64,000 nt of DNA from Scatophagus argus (taxonomy: Eukaryota; Chordata; Actinopteri; Scatophagidae). How positions within the stretch are numbered: position 1 is the first letter of the stretch; each line of letters opens with the position of its first letter. The notes under the pieces were generated by a model. That model was not told the DNA's origin. It worked only from the letters and a program-made list of their open reading frames with translations, and did not search any database. Below, piece by piece: positions 26,188-41,300 of this stretch. Made by a program: the position numbers and the translations under genes. The stretch is from positions 9,655,223 to 9,719,222 of the forward strand of contig NC_058515.1 in assembly GCF_020382885.2 (NCBI RefSeq). The letters run 5' to 3'.

Positions 26188-28333
26188 TGATCATCTTGTG
26201 AAATAACCAGCCTCAATAACCTGCAAGGCTGTGGAGTTTAAGGGTCCGGGAGCTTTGTTCAATGCTCCTCAGTCCAGCCAGTATGACGATGGAGCCGACC
26301 TGAAGACCCCATCAGTTTGTAGCTGTCATACCTCAGAGATTCAGACCCAAAAGTGAAGAAAAGAAGCTCACTGTGAAAACTCTGACATCCTGAAGGGGCC
26401 AGTGAGCTCCTCACACACTGTCACCTCAGTTTTAAAGTTTAGACCACTACACTCTGCCTTAAAAGGAAACACTGGGCATTTAAATGCGTCATTTAGCAGT
26501 ACACAGAGGTGTGTACTGTGCACACTTGCAAGACAGGAAATGTGAAGGGAAATGTTTTCTTTTTGTTATTGTATTACATGCATCATCGTGTTTTACTACA
26601 AAACCAAAAAACAGAAAACTATCTTATTGCCCTGCCTGTTCATGTGAATGTAAAATGGAAATCTGATTCTGCTGCTGGAAAACTGAGCAGCATATTTCAA
26701 TTTTGCACGTACAAGATTAGTCGACAGTTTAGCATGGCTGGATCAGTTCACACCTGGGCCTCTGTCCCTCCTGCTGTGCACCGTCACCTCCAACTAACTG
26801 TGAGGTACGTAATATGACAGTATTTTTCATAAACACTTTACAGATGAGTAAAGGACAATATCGCTGAAATAATAAGATTTAAAATTTTTTTAAGACCATA
26901 TTAAAGCAGGACTTGTCTCAAGCCTCAGATAGCATTGTGCTTTATGGGTGTATATTCCAAAGATGCACAAAAAACAAATTATTGTCACACTAGTGTGTAA
27001 TTTTTAGATTTATTAACGAATTCTTAATGATCGCCGTTAACACTGATTAATTATGAACTGCAGACACCAGTGCTGTTTGCAGCAGCTCTCCCTCAGACTC
27101 AGGACTTTCCACACCACACTGGTGGAGAAACGTTTCTGGGCAGGAAGACTAAGTGTACTTAAAACTGAGACTGTGTTTGTTAATTGGAGATGTTTTGGCT
27201 TGAAGAACAGCTGAATTAACAGCAGGTTCATAGGACAGAGACAACACGGCATATCATGTGACTCCAAGTACGCCATTTCGTCATACTGGCAGCTGCTGAA
27301 TTGTTTTTGAAGCTTCGGTAATTGTCCATAGGTGGAAAATAGTTTTCTTGTTTGGCCGTTTGTGGTTCAAATCTGTTGTTCTACTCTTAAGACCTACTAC
27401 TGAAACATCCAGGCTGCAACCTGACACTGTTATATGTTATAATGTGGTATTTTGTACTCAGCATTATTAAACAGCAACCTGTTTTGGTTTAATGCATTAT
27501 TTAGTGTTTTTTGTCTCTCAGTCTTCAACATGTTAGGCAGGTCTTCTGTGGCAAAAATCACTCACTGTCAACTTGTTGCTGAATGATGGCGCCCTCTGCT
27601 GGCGAGTCGTACTCTTGACAGCAAAACATTGTAGAAACAAACCATAGCCATTAAAACAATTAGCCTAAACTTGTATTTATCGTTTAGAACTTAAACACAT
27701 TTAAAAGTTTGTTTGGTACTGAAGTTTATTTGTTTTGTGAGTCTCAAGTACCTCATCACAGTTTAACAAAACAGACATGAACAGTGTCCTAAAATGTCCC
27801 AAATTGTAAAAAAAAAAAAAATTGCATACATTACAATGCAGTGGAAGACAGTTCACATAAAACTTTACTCTTTGCAACGATTATGTCCATTTCCAACAAA
27901 CATTTTCACTTCTTTTTCACGTAAAAATTCAAGAAGAAGAAGTGGCAGAGGAACATAAAAACACATTCAGCCTAAAAAAAAAAAAACAGATTTACAGGAT
28001 TTAATTAGGAAATCTTGGCAGTCATGGTGTTACCCTCTGCTACACATAAAGACACCTCATGCTGGTCTCATAAAGCTGTTCCAGTGTTCCCACTCAGGCA
28101 CTATTGTTCTGGTCTGACGTGTTCGCACAAAGAATTCACTGTTTGGAGCGTTCATCCCCTCTGAAGTCAACACCAGCTGAGCTATGACTGAACATGTGGC
28201 AGGTAGCCAGGGAAAATGTGAGCGTCTGCCTGCCTGTGAGTTGGATACTTGAATGCTTTCTATATGTGTGTTGAAAGCATGAAGTGTCAAACGTGGCGTT
28301 GTGCGACAGGGTGAAGAGGACAGCAACGGCTGG
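26188..28333. other. Convergent 3'UTRs of slc16a13 (+) and acap1 (-)
   Basis: No coding sequence. A minus-strand AATAAA (plus TTTATT, 27725-27730) about 600 bp past the acap1 stop is a good acap1 polyadenylation signal. For slc16a13 only an ATTAAA near 26900 is visible. Confidence 0.45.
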
Positions 28334-31088
28334 TTAAGTTTTTGGGTCTGCGCTGCGGCGTTTGAGCTTCTCCGGGTTGTTTGAGGCCATGTGTGAAAAG
28401 TCTCTGAAGATGTCCTGGTAGGTTTCATCACCTGGAAAAAACAAAGATGTGAGCACAGCTGATAAGCTTAGGAATCCAATTTCAAATGCCATCTCTTTTG
28501 GATTTTTATTCTTGGCTTCGCATCCTCAGTTTTAATGTGACACAGCTGTGTTTGAACCATAACATCTTTCATCAAAAGCTTCATCTTTGTGCAGAGGACT
28601 CAATCAGGGCTAATAGCTGTAACTAAACCCAACTATTTCCTGAACACATTTAGAGAGCCCTAAAGCAAGAAGCATGCAACTGAACAAATAAACACATGGG
28701 AGGCGGGGGCATGCACATGCACTTTACCTCTTAGTCTGCAGTAGGTGGCACACTGCACAAGCAGTTGAGACCAGCAGGACATCTCAGCCGGCAGAAGCCA
28801 AAGGCACATGAGTGCACACGACAAAGACACACAATGATAAAGCACAGCACGTCAAATACTGACCAGCAGTTGTTTCAAAGCAGACAAAAGCATCACGTTC
28901 CCATTCCTTCACGAGTGAAGCCTTGATTGTAAACTGAACTCAGCTCACACGAGAAGCTTAACAAAAAGCCCCCACGTCGACTGAAAGGACAATCATGAAA
29001 GAATGGACTTTGCAGCTTGAGAAGGAGCCAAAATGACAAAATGCAAACAAAACTCACGGCTAACTTTAAGCCTGAGAGCTACAGCGCGGAGCTGTCGGAC
29101 CTGGCTGACGGCATGAAGCTCTGATAAATACGAACATGTAATGTGTGACAGAGTTCAAACCGCCTCACTATTCACAGAATAGAGGGAGAAAACCGTTCTT
29201 GAGAACCAAACCCAACATTGTATTTAGCTTATAAAAGTGGACTGAAAAAGACAGCCCAACACACAGGGAGATGCACAGTAAAGTCTAAAATATATATAAA
29301 AATATTCCAGATACACAATATCAGAGAAAAAATAGGCCTGATGTAGGTCTATTATATAGGTTTTCTAAAGCTTCAGCTATACCACAGTGGAATATTGGAA
29401 ACATCCATGTAGGTTTTAATGAGTTTTTGTGGGGTTCAAAGTGCAGCGTGATGTGCATATATGATTCACAGAGCAAGATGGGCTCCAACAACAACGTCTC
29501 TCACAAGACCTTTCTCCATCGTCGCTGATCAGTGAGTCTGTTTTCATTTATGACCTTGAGACTCTGCCTTCACACTGCTGGATGCTGCGTTCTGGCTCTC
29601 TGCTGCTTTACAAGAACTGGATTTTATCTTTTCTCAATGAAGGTGCTTCTTCCTTCTTTATTTCCTTTTTTTTTTAAGCTTAGATATGATGACACATCTT
29701 TCCTTGAGTGATGTGTGTGGGAGGCCGGGATAATTTCTCTAAAGACGGTGCAGATAAACACCACATGACGATCTCAACAATAAAGCGTGTCATTTTCATT
29801 TTAGCTCACATCCAAATACAAGCTCATTCCAGTCTCACTGTCTCTGTCTCAGGGCTGATTTTTATCCTCACTAATCGTTCTGCCCCCCCAGAGCCCAGAC
29901 ACTTATATGGTTCTTTATAGCCTGGAGGCTCTTTCTGGTGTGGGCCAGCCCACCTCCAGTCCCGCCCAGCCCACCCCCAGATCCCTGCCCGCTTGAGTGA
30001 CCTGATTGGCCAAACGCTCCGTCCATCTCCCGCATCTCTTTGTTCATCTTGGCGATCCGCAGCCTGAGATGGAGAAGATCAGTTAGAAAAGCTGCTGTTG
30101 TTAAACTGGTTTTCATGGTCACACGAGAGGTCTCTCTGGTCCCTAGTACTCACAGAGTGACGATGTCAGCGTTGGCGTTGTCCACAGCTATAGTTATGGG
30201 GTCTTTCTGGTTCCTGTCTTTGGCGTTGTAGTCTGCTCCTCGCTTCAAGAAGAGACAAACCAGCCTGGGACAGCAAAGAGACACATAAGAGTGTGACTGT
30301 GTGTGCAAAGCTTTTCCAGCTTTGCCTTTCTTTTTTGCGTCGGCTGATTACCTCCACTCCAACATCATGCTTGTACAGGATTAAATAGTAAGCTCCACAC
30401 AATGACGTTATGATATTGTTTTCATCGTGCATGAAAATGCAGAGAGGATTGCCACAAAGGGGGGGGTTTAGTTTGTTAATGGTAGTTTTGGTAGTTTTGA
30501 ACAAGAACATTTCAAGAACTGAGTAAAGGCATATGGAGATCTTGCATGAATTTGCCTGAAATGAAACCTTGTACTCGAATGAACTGTAAAAATAAAACTT
30601 AGTCTTAAATTATGCATCAAACTTGTGAATCCACAGCAGAAGTCTGCTGTCTGACCCTGGCCAGATGAGATAAGAGCCTGATCTTGCCTTGACTTCTGAC
30701 AAGCAGTACAAGTAAAGGCAGGACTCAGTGAAATAATATTATCTGCATTTTGTATCTTCCAGTATTCACTTGGAAAGAATACTTAGTAGACATCTTGTTG
30801 TAAAGCCACAACTTTGCACTGCTTTGAAACATTTGACATGAACATCTATAAATCATGACCACTGCACAAAGATGGAAAAAGTTGAGCTGAAAAATATCTT
30901 AACTTTGTGATTCTAGCTTGCTTGCAGCTCTTTGAGAGACTCTTTTGTATTTTGTTTCAGTTCTTTTTCTCCTTTGTGTTGACATTTCCCACTATACACA
31001 CCACAGGGATGTCAGGCAAACAGAATCTATTTGGCTTCGTTAATGGTTTTGGGCACCATGCCCAACAGCTTCAGTAGATTTTCTTTGA

Positions 31089-31123
<35 letters not shown>

Positions 31124-34100
31124 AAGTAATCTGTTTATTTTCTCTACACTTGGATTTCTGCCTGAGAAACCAACTTGTTTCAGTGTCTCATTTTGTGGCT
31201 GTAATTTTGTTCACAATGTTTGCTTGTGTATCTTTTTTTTTTGCCGTGACATATCAGGTTGGTCGTCGTTGTTAGTCTGGTTCATGTTTCTGGAATGACA
31301 CACATTTGTCAGAGGCACTGTTGCTTAGAGTTTTACCCGGTGTGACCCAGGATGGTGGCGTGGTGAAGTGGTCCCCTCCCGTTGATGTCCGCCTGGTTGA
31401 CGGTGGCACCGTTCTGCAGAAGGAACTCGCAGGCTGCCAGGGCGTTCTGGTGAGGAAACAGGAAGACATGAGCTTCCGTGTACATATTTACATAGACACA
31501 CAACCTAAGTGATCTTCTCTGACCCTCCCTCTGCTATCACCTTGCCCAGATGAGCTAGCACGAATGTATAAAACCCTGCTAGTGGCCCCTGTGTTCTCTG
31601 GGCCTCTTGGCCCGATGTTGGCGCTACAGGATAGGTGATCTAAGTCATTATGGTTCATCCTCTGGGAACCTGAACGTTAAATTTAATAACAATGGAGAAT
31701 TTAATGCCGTCCTCACTGCTGAGACAGCTTGTATCAGTGGCGTGCTGGACTCCTCTGCCACATTGACCCAGTTGACGTCGGCTCCGTGGGCCAAAGCGTC
31801 GGCCATGACGGGGAAGTTCTGCATGGCTGCCGAGCGGTACAGCAGCGCCCCAGGGTGAAGTCCGCTCAGATCCTCCTCTTCCTCGTCCATGTCTGAGGGG
31901 AGCAGAGGGTTAAATTCTTTTTTTTAAATTTTGACATACATTGCCGTTCTTTTTCCCTCCTGCAGAGGCTCAGTACAATTGATTTAATGTGTTACAACGC
32001 ACTTTTCACAATGTTCTATTTCAGCAGACCACACTGAACACATCGCGCAAGGTTGTTTTTGTTGTCAGGTTGAATGGGTGCAACTGTGTTTGTATGTGCA
32101 TGAGTGTGTTTTAGCTCACCTTTGTGAAAGCCTGTATTGTTCTTTTGGACAAGGTCACTGGGACTCAGCCCTGGGGAAGAGAGAGAGAGAGAGAGAGCAA
32201 AGATTACTGGTTTATCCTGTTGTCTGCAAATGCACACAAAATACAGCAGATGAGGCCCAGAGGATTATTAACTTTTGCTGGATCACCAAGATTGGTGATT
32301 GTGTGTGTCTGTGTGTGTGTTTCCGGTTTGTTGATATCAGCAGCAGTAAGTGAGTGATAAACTAGACAAAAAACCAAGCAACGAGTGGGGTTATTTGACC
32401 TTTAAAAGGGCAACTTGTAAAATATGGTCAGAATTCAAAGTTCGCTCTAAAAAGGAGGCATAACATCAGCACTCTTGTTTCTTCACATTCTGCTTATGCT
32501 GTCAATTCATTTTATAAATGTTTTACAGAAAATTCTGACCATATCTTACAAATTGTAACTTTAAAAACCCACTGGTTTCCAACTGTCAGTCTTGATTGCA
32601 CTCGCTCACGGTTTACCTGTGACCCGAGGCAGAGTAGCTCGGTTTGGTTTGGGTTTGAGTGGTGGTCGCTGTACGGTCCGGTCCTGCGTGGTCGATCGGT
32701 TCCTCCTGGCGCTGGATCGACTCAGCGGGGGGTTCCTGCCGGTCTCGGGCAGCTTCTGGATAAACTTCTTTTCAACATATTTTGACCGGATCCATGACTC
32801 CTTGTCTCCTCTGAGGCAGGGAGGTGATAGATCGACATCATCCAAAAGAATAAGAGAGATAGGGGGTGTAAATGTCGTTCATATTTCTTCAGCAATCTGA
32901 GCCAAAGTTTAAAACAAAGGAAGCCAACATGCAGGGCTGCTTCTGTCAGTGTGTTTCTGGATTTACTTGTTCTCAGATTGTCTCCAACTTACTTGTGCAG
33001 CTGTGAGACAAGAACGCGTAACACACATCCCTGAGGCACTTTTTGTCTTTAATCAAGTCTTAAATTCAGTTAAAAAGACGTCTATTAGTGGATTTCCTTT
33101 CTACAAAAAAAGTGCTATTGCAAAAGGATATAAAACTTAAAAAAAAAAAAATAATCAACTCATGAAAGTCCAGACAAGACAAGACTAAAAGCTCATGCTG
33201 CAGAAAACGTGCAGCCTCATGGCAAGTTTCCGGGGTTTCCGGAGTCTATAATCACGACGTTAACCATCTGTATCATGTACCTGTGGCACTTCCTGTCTGC
33301 TATGACACCACAGGGAGAACAAAAAAGGAAGTTGAATAAAAATCTCACCAGAGCCGTAGGCCGCAGATATAATCATGTGTAAACCAGATGCATCATTTTT
33401 TAAAACTCAGTCACTGAAACACAGATCTGCTGAACACATGTCATTTTAGAGTTGTGGAGAACTTTAGCCAATCCGCCCACAGATATGGAAAGTTAGTCTC
33501 CGACCAATGCATACACCGAATACACCATCCACAGGCAGAGTTAAACCCGTATGCAGTGCCATCAGTGCAACAGCAGGAGGAGATGAAGAGTGTGTTTCCG
33601 CTGAATGTTTTCGCAGCTACAGTCATGTTGAATCAACAGCTTGATAAATGAGGCTGGAAAATGTTTATCTTTTGGAAATAAGTTCATTCAACTGACAGAC
33701 CACAGCTTTGTGGTCCCCCTGTGCGCTTTTGTGGGCCAAACACAAGGAAATTGCAAACAGGCCAACAAGCAAAATGCAAAAAATCAGCTGAATAATACAT
33801 GCATTGGTTATTTAAATGAAACTCTTTAAATATGAATGTAATGTGATTCCATTTGATTCATTAGGTCAGGACTGATTTCTGGTCAGCAGAATTTTTAGCA
33901 GATTTGGATTTCCTTCAGCGAGACTTTCCAACAGTGTCACTCAAATCGTAAAACTAAGTGTAACCTGATTCCTTTCCCCTTGTGCACGTGCACTTTTAGG
34001 CAAGTATCAACTGAAACAGCGTGGGTTTCAAATACTGTGTGGCCATCATCTCAAATATCTAACACTCATACTGATTTTTTAAAAATGTTTATGCCATGTA

Positions 34101-35099
34101 ATCACAGTGTGCACAGCTTTCATAAACGCCAAACACTGACACACGGCCTACTGCCAATACTTCATTGAACCAAGATGTGTGATCTAGTATAGAAGTCGTA
34201 TTTGGCCACTGCAGCTCGAGATAATGCTAAGATAAGATAACCCTGATGTGTTTGACTCTCCTCTGAGCAGCAATTTCTGTGACGAGTAAACTGAACTGCA
34301 TTTGTAAAAACCAGCAGAATATCCCTTTAACGTGTGTAATTTGCTTAGGGTGGGTTGTTTGCACCTGGGGCTGCTGGGATGGGGCTTCTTGATGGTGATC
34401 TCGTCAATCCGGGCCTCGTAGATCCTGTTGATTACCGTGTTTCCTAATTCACACATCAACTATGGGAGGCAGAGAAATGTGAACATATTTGAGTGCTAAC
34501 TGCTCTATTTAGAAGTTTATTTAAAGTAAATGCTTACATAATGCATTACATAATGATTATACTCAGTGGATTATTTTGTGAGCACAGAAAATGGCGATAA
34601 TGAGGTTGTGTAGCTGATGCAGTTACAAGGTTAAATTACCTTAATGAGCTCTGGCTCCCAGGAGTCGAGCGTGAGGGAGCGTACTTTGGAGAAATGGACT
34701 CCCAGGCTCCTGTTAGAGAAGGAAACCATTAAAGTTAAAGCCAAGTGTGTGTATGTGAGAGAGAGAGAGGAAGGGTGTGTGTGTGTACCTGTGTATTCCT
34801 GAGCACACGATACAAAGCGTGATGCCCAGGTTTATGGAGGCCCAATCAGGCCCAGGCTCCCCGCAGTCACAACACTGCTTGTTCCCCTGGATCGCCTGAA
34901 CCTCCTCCAGCGCCTTGCAGCCTTTGCTCTCCTGATCCGCTACTCCTCCTCCCCCTCCTCCTGGACTGCTCACTGACATCGAGCTGCAGCGCTGTCTCTG
35001 ATAACCACACACAGGAATGAGGAGATGGACAAAGGCACACAGCCTCCTCTCTACCTCCTTGGATTTAACTCCCACTGAAAAAATACAACTACAGAAGAT

Positions 35100-35143
<44 letters not shown>

Positions 35144-35258
35144 CACTGGGCTGTGTGGGTCCTCTCTGTGCTCCTGAAACGCTGAGGCGATGCTGTTTTG
35201 GACGGCGCTGATCCATGCCTGCTGCTGCCTTTCTGAATCTGCCTGCAACAAACAACAC

Positions 35259-35303
<45 letters not shown>

Positions 35304-38300
35304 GATCATCTTATTTCTCAGTACATGAGAAATTAGCATGGAAAGATTCTCACAACCACGCAGAACGCTCTAATCTACACACTTAAGGCTGAGGAAAACC
35401 GCCATCACTTAAATACACATATGCAAGAATGCATGCAAACATGTTCACCCCCACACACATACATATGCACACTGCACACACACTCACTTTGACGGGGAGA
35501 CCACTTCAAAGCAGAATCGTCTCTCATTTTCAGTGCTGGGCTTGACTGTGCAAAGGCGCAAGTCCTCCACCACCACTGTAGGCTGGTCCTGAGAGCAACA
35601 CAGACAGGAAAGACATGCAGGTCAAAACTGTGCTTGTTGTTATGCACATTTGTTTTTTCATAGAGATTGAAAAAAAACATAGTGACATCTTATTTCAAAT
35701 ATACCTTGAATTTCTTCTGATACACTAGCTGATTTTTTTGAATCGAAAACCAGCGCCTGGAGTGGAGAAAGAATATGAAAAGTTCATGGAATTGGAGGAT
35801 TAAACCTACAGAATATTTTTAAAAAAGCGTGAAAGACAACTCAGCTGTTGGCTGTGAGATATTTCGTGGGTAAACTGGTACCTGCTCCAGGTCTTGAAGG
35901 CGTTGCTGGCTCTCTTGTAGAGGTATCCCTCCATGGCGATCCCATTGGCTGCATCGGCATTAAAATCCATGATGGAGTCATCGTAGGACATGTCCTAGAA
36001 ATATGAAAGAAAAGCAAGTCCCTTAGTGTCATAGAAGAGAATTCCTGAAGTTGTTTTGTTTTAAATTGAAAAAGAGTGTGTTCATTTTTGTGAATGTATT
36101 ACCTTTTTCTTGATTGCAGCGTGTCTTTGCTCCATGTCCCGCTTGTCCCGGGCAGAGTTCAGAACAAACTGAGTGTGCTGGTAACCCAGAAATATACACA
36201 GCTGTCATTCTCCAGACACAAATACCCTTTTTGTAATGAAGGTTTCTTCACATAGCCATCATTAACACTTTAAAGAGCTCGTATGTATAATCTATTTAGC
36301 TTTCAGGTACATTGACTGACTTGCAGTGTTTTACTCAAGTCAGCTAAGAGAACAGGAAGTGACAAAGTGTTTTCTCCAGTGATGCATCAGCAAACTAACT
36401 ATAAACACAGAGCTCATATTTGAGCTATTCTACGCTAAATTAGTGGAAATCCCTTACAATACTAGAACAGTTGGATACTATGTTGGAACTATAAAAAACC
36501 TGTACAAAAATGCATGGAGTCTGGTTTATGTACTTATGTTTCTCACTTTTTTATCCGTCCCTATTTAGTTTTTGTCTATTCCCCGTACTGAAGGACAATA
36601 TTTTGCCTTTCTCCTTTCCTCTCCTCTCTGACATGTTTTGCTTCTGTGAGCGAGACAGAAATGGAAGTTCAGCATAGGTTATCACTCCTGCAGACTTTGC
36701 TCTTCAGGAAACAGGAATTATAAAGAGTTGAGCCTCTTCCTACATCCTGAGCCAAACTGGGGAACAACACCAGTGGTTTCTCTCGTGAAGTCAGTTTAGC
36801 GTGTTATTCCTTAGTGTCCCCACTCTCATCTGCTTACTCTCATTGCTATAATTTCCTGATGAAACAGGAAGAGCTGTGTTGTGGTTTGATTCTTAGATCT
36901 GGCCTGTAAATGCTGACTAATTAATTTCTTGTTTTAAATTCTTTACATTTCAAACTAAACAGTAATTCTGCTGATGTTCAGGTTTGACCTTGCAAAGTGT
37001 TTGCCCAGTTTGTGTAGACACAGAGCAGGAAATAGCAAACAAACAAACACAAATAGTCATGGGAAATATTTCCTGTTGTTGCTCACTTTTTGAAAGTGTG
37101 TTGTCATCTTGTGATGCCAAGAACTCGTCTAATGCAATTAACCCAAACATTTTTGGTCTTATCATTAAAGATATCATTTAGTCTATCATACACAGACATG
37201 TTTTTGTTAACGTTCAACATGTTTTATGAATACCTAAGCTGAAAATAACATTTTGTACCCATAAACTGTCTCCTAAATGAATGTTTGAAACCTGCATCTT
37301 CTCGTTAACTTTCACATGGTCACCCTCATTGCTACGTTTAGGACTTATTATCACCTCTAAATGTAAAAATCCATTACTTAGAACCACCAGGATTTTTGTT
37401 TGTCCCTGTTACAAACTCTCACATTTCGTCTGAATAATCGTTTGAGGCTAGAGGGGGCAAACTCTCTGGCGTTTATCAAAGTTTAGAGAAACAAGAAAAA
37501 CAAACAAAAAAAACAACAACTGAGTGTTGTAAACTTCTTTCTGCATCTTTTGATAGTGTTGAGCAGCACATACAAACAATACAGAGACCTGCTCTTAAAT
37601 ACTTGCTCAGCAGTGGTCAAAACCTCCACAGGGTTTCAGGAGAACTGTCTCCAGATCAGCTTCTAAAGGGACTTTTTTTTGTCCGCTGCTGCTTCAAAGG
37701 TCAAGACTAACAAGCGATTAATTACCTCTTCGTTCAGTTTTTGTCGATACTTGTCCAGTTCTGACAGTGACTGGTGGCCATGTTGGAAGAACTGGGCTTG
37801 AGCCTCCATCAGCGACAACATCTGACACGACAACATGAGAAACCACTTACAAGAACTCCTGTATTTACTTTTATATCATAGAACTAGAAGGTATCCTGAG
37901 CAAATACAGAAAAAACATTTCCAGCTGTTACTTCCCATTGCACACTTGCAGCACAGTATATAGTTTTAAGGATAAAAAAAAAAGTTAAAATAGGTCAACG
38001 TGGACTCACTGCCATCAAAATGTCTGTTTTCTTCTTGGCCTCAATGACATTAATCTGAAACAAAAAGGAAGCAGCGGTTAGAAACAGTTCATGTTTCCAT
38101 AACCAACAAAACTCGCTGCCCGGTTTAAACCTAAGAGAACCACAACCACAGGTCTGGAGACGAGCCCCAAGGCAAACCCGTTATAATAACTATAATCAGA
38201 CATGCTGCTGTATATTTTATCCAGGCTGTTTCTGGTACCTGAATACACTGGTTACGCAGGTTAATGAATTAATTCTCCAACTTTTATTTTTACTACTTTT

Positions 38301-41300
38301 TGATTTGATTTGATTTAACACACAGGCAACACATTGCCGACAGTAGGTAGCAACAACCAACAGTCAAGGACATGAAAGCTATAAAATACACACATATGAC
38401 ATCATGATTTCTGTTCATCCAACATCTCACCTCCAAGACATAATCCAGGGCCCCCGACCGAAAGGTCTTACGTGCGTTAAGCAGAGCGCAGCTCGCCTCC
38501 TCCACCTCGTGCTGTTTCCCCCGTGGGGCCTGAGCGTTCCTCGCCTGTGCCCCCTCCAGACATTCGCTGCTGCGCTCGAACTCCTTGCGCACATCCTTGA
38601 ACCGACGCACATCCCTGAAAGACAGGAGAAAGAAGGAGGGTGGAAAATTTGGTATGAACATCCTGGCTTCTGTGAGTTTTTAAACTTCATTTGCCAAATT
38701 GAATGAAAGCGACCAAAAAGTAAAATGAGTCCACATAATGCATAAGAGTAAACTTATAAAAAGAAATAACTTTTAGCTGCACATTTATATGATTTATTTT
38801 TAAGGGCTCAGTGCCCTCGAACAGAAGCACCGGGCACCATACATATGATAATTTTTTTGCCATTGCCAAAAAACAGTTTTATTCAGTAAAACATATGTAA
38901 AAGAACCGTATAAGCTACATGGATTCCTGTTTGCCATTTGATAACAGACCCACAAACTCAAAGGGTTAAACCACATTCAGTTAAACTCCAGCTAACTTCT
39001 GTTGTCACATACTATGAAACTAACCCTCTCTCATCTAATCCACCATATCATTCCCGTTAACAAGAGCAGACTGCAAGACAGCGTACGAAGAGAAGGAAAA
39101 TGAAGGAGCATAAGCCTTTAGTATCTTTTTCTGCTTTCATATATGCTTTTGCTTTCTGCTAATGTTTAGCGGACTTTCAGGGCAGTGACGCGGTCTAAAG
39201 AAGGCGGCTGGCTGTATGAATTATACTCAAGTTGGTGAGAGAAAGGTACCACAAACAAGAAGATCAAATGAAACAAAATGGCTCACTCACTCTTTGACAA
39301 AGTTCTGCAGCTTCATCTTGACTGACTTCTGTGTGGTCTCAATCATTTCCTAAAAGAAAAAACGAGACAAGTGTATTGAAGTGAGCGCAGACCGCTGATG
39401 AATGTCAAGTGTTATTTGCTGAACGGTGTGATGCAGCCTTGTCTGACCACACTGCACGTACTGCAGCAGATAAGAGTCATGACTGGAATGGAGATTTGTG
39501 CTGCAAAATCTGAAAGGTCGAGACTGACGGACAGATGCACGGACTCACCCCCTGTGCCTCCAAGATGATTGACAGCTTTTTGGAAAATGTGTCTAAACAC
39601 TCCTGCAGGACAGACATCTTAGATTACACTCTGCATTTCATCGCACCCCAATAGTAATGCAATACAGTATGTGGTTAAAAGTATTGGGACACTTTAATGA
39701 CTTCGTATTCTAAATACACAGACAGCTTTGCAGCTATGACAGCTTCCACTCTGTGGGAATATTTGCCCATTCATGCAGTAGAGCATTTGTGAGGTCAGGC
39801 ACTGATGCTGGACCAAAAGGCCTGGCCCACAATTTCCGTTCCAGTTCATCCCAAAGGTGTTGGATGGGGTTGAAGTCAGGGCTCTGTGTGGGCCGGTCAA
39901 GTTCTTCCACAACAAACTCATCCAACCATGTCTTTATGGAGCTTTGCCTTGTGCACTGGGGCACAGTCGTGCTGGAATAGAAAAGGGCCTTTTCCAAACT
40001 GTTGCCACAAAGTTGGAAGCATAGCATTGTCCAAAATGTCTTGGTATGCTGATGCATTAAAAACAGCCCCATACCACATCTGAATTCAATAATAAAGAGG
40101 TGTGTCCCAATACTTTTGGTCTATATAGTGTATCTTTCAATCTGTAATAACCATATCTTTCACCTCCATCATCTTGTCCCCAGAGCAGTGGTGTCCCAGC
40201 TCCCGGAGGCCGCTGACGAAGTTCTTGCTGCTCTGGCAGTAGACCCTGCCTGCCTCCACCATGGCGTGGCATTGTTTCACAAGCTGGATGAGACAAACAT
40301 GCAACACCACGGTAAAATTCTTCCTGAACCCTCAGAAGACACTTGGGGTGACTTAACAGTCAGCCATAATCAGTATGAATAATTAAACATAATGAGTACT
40401 TATTCACATTAACAGAAAGAAAAAGCCGGAGTTAAAGGTTGCTCTGAATGAGCATAATCACTGCACATGCTAAATATAACCTACAGCTTCTGCTGAATAC
40501 TGTCTGGAGTTCATTAAACTGCATTAGAGCCAGAACATTACTGGATTTTATGGGCTGGATTTCATATATGCTGAATATTTCATTATATAGAAACAAATTA
40601 GGAGCTCTAGGGCTCTTTTTTTGTTTTTAACACCTCTGACAAATGTCCGTCTAATATTCACTGGCCTCAGTTTTTGGTCTCCACCAACTCCTCAGCTGTG
40701 CTCATAGCTAGTTACAAACAAGGCTAACTAGCTGGTTGTAGTGCTTTTTTTTTTTTTTTTTTTTTGAGCAGACTGCCTGGAAATGAACCTAAAGAAGGTA
40801 GTAAGAATGAACCAAAGGGGTGACAGTACTGAAACACACCAAGCTTGATGGAGCTGAAAGGGGAACTGAAGAGTTGGTGATAATTCCCAGTGAGGGATCG
40901 AAAGCAACCTGATCTACTGTTAAAGAAAAGAATTTACAATTTCTTTATATTACAAATAGTAGTAGAACTCATAAGAAGTAAATAAAAACCCCTGATTGAT
41001 TGAGCACACACCAGGATTTTGCTGCTTCAGCTACCACCTGCTCTGGTAAGGCCAGTAGTTTATTGTGGCTAACGTTAGCCAACTCAAACATCAGTCTTTT
41101 TATTAGTACACTGAGTTAGCTGTCTGTGAGGATGTGAATGAGACTTTATTACACGGCAGTTTAAACAGTGACACTCATACTGATGCAGCTGATAAGCCAA
41201 AGCAGGCAGATAATAATGAAGCACTGTCACTTCATCTCTGCCAAGCAGGCAGCAGATATACCCAACAGATGGGACAGTGAAGGCATCATGGGGAGTATGG

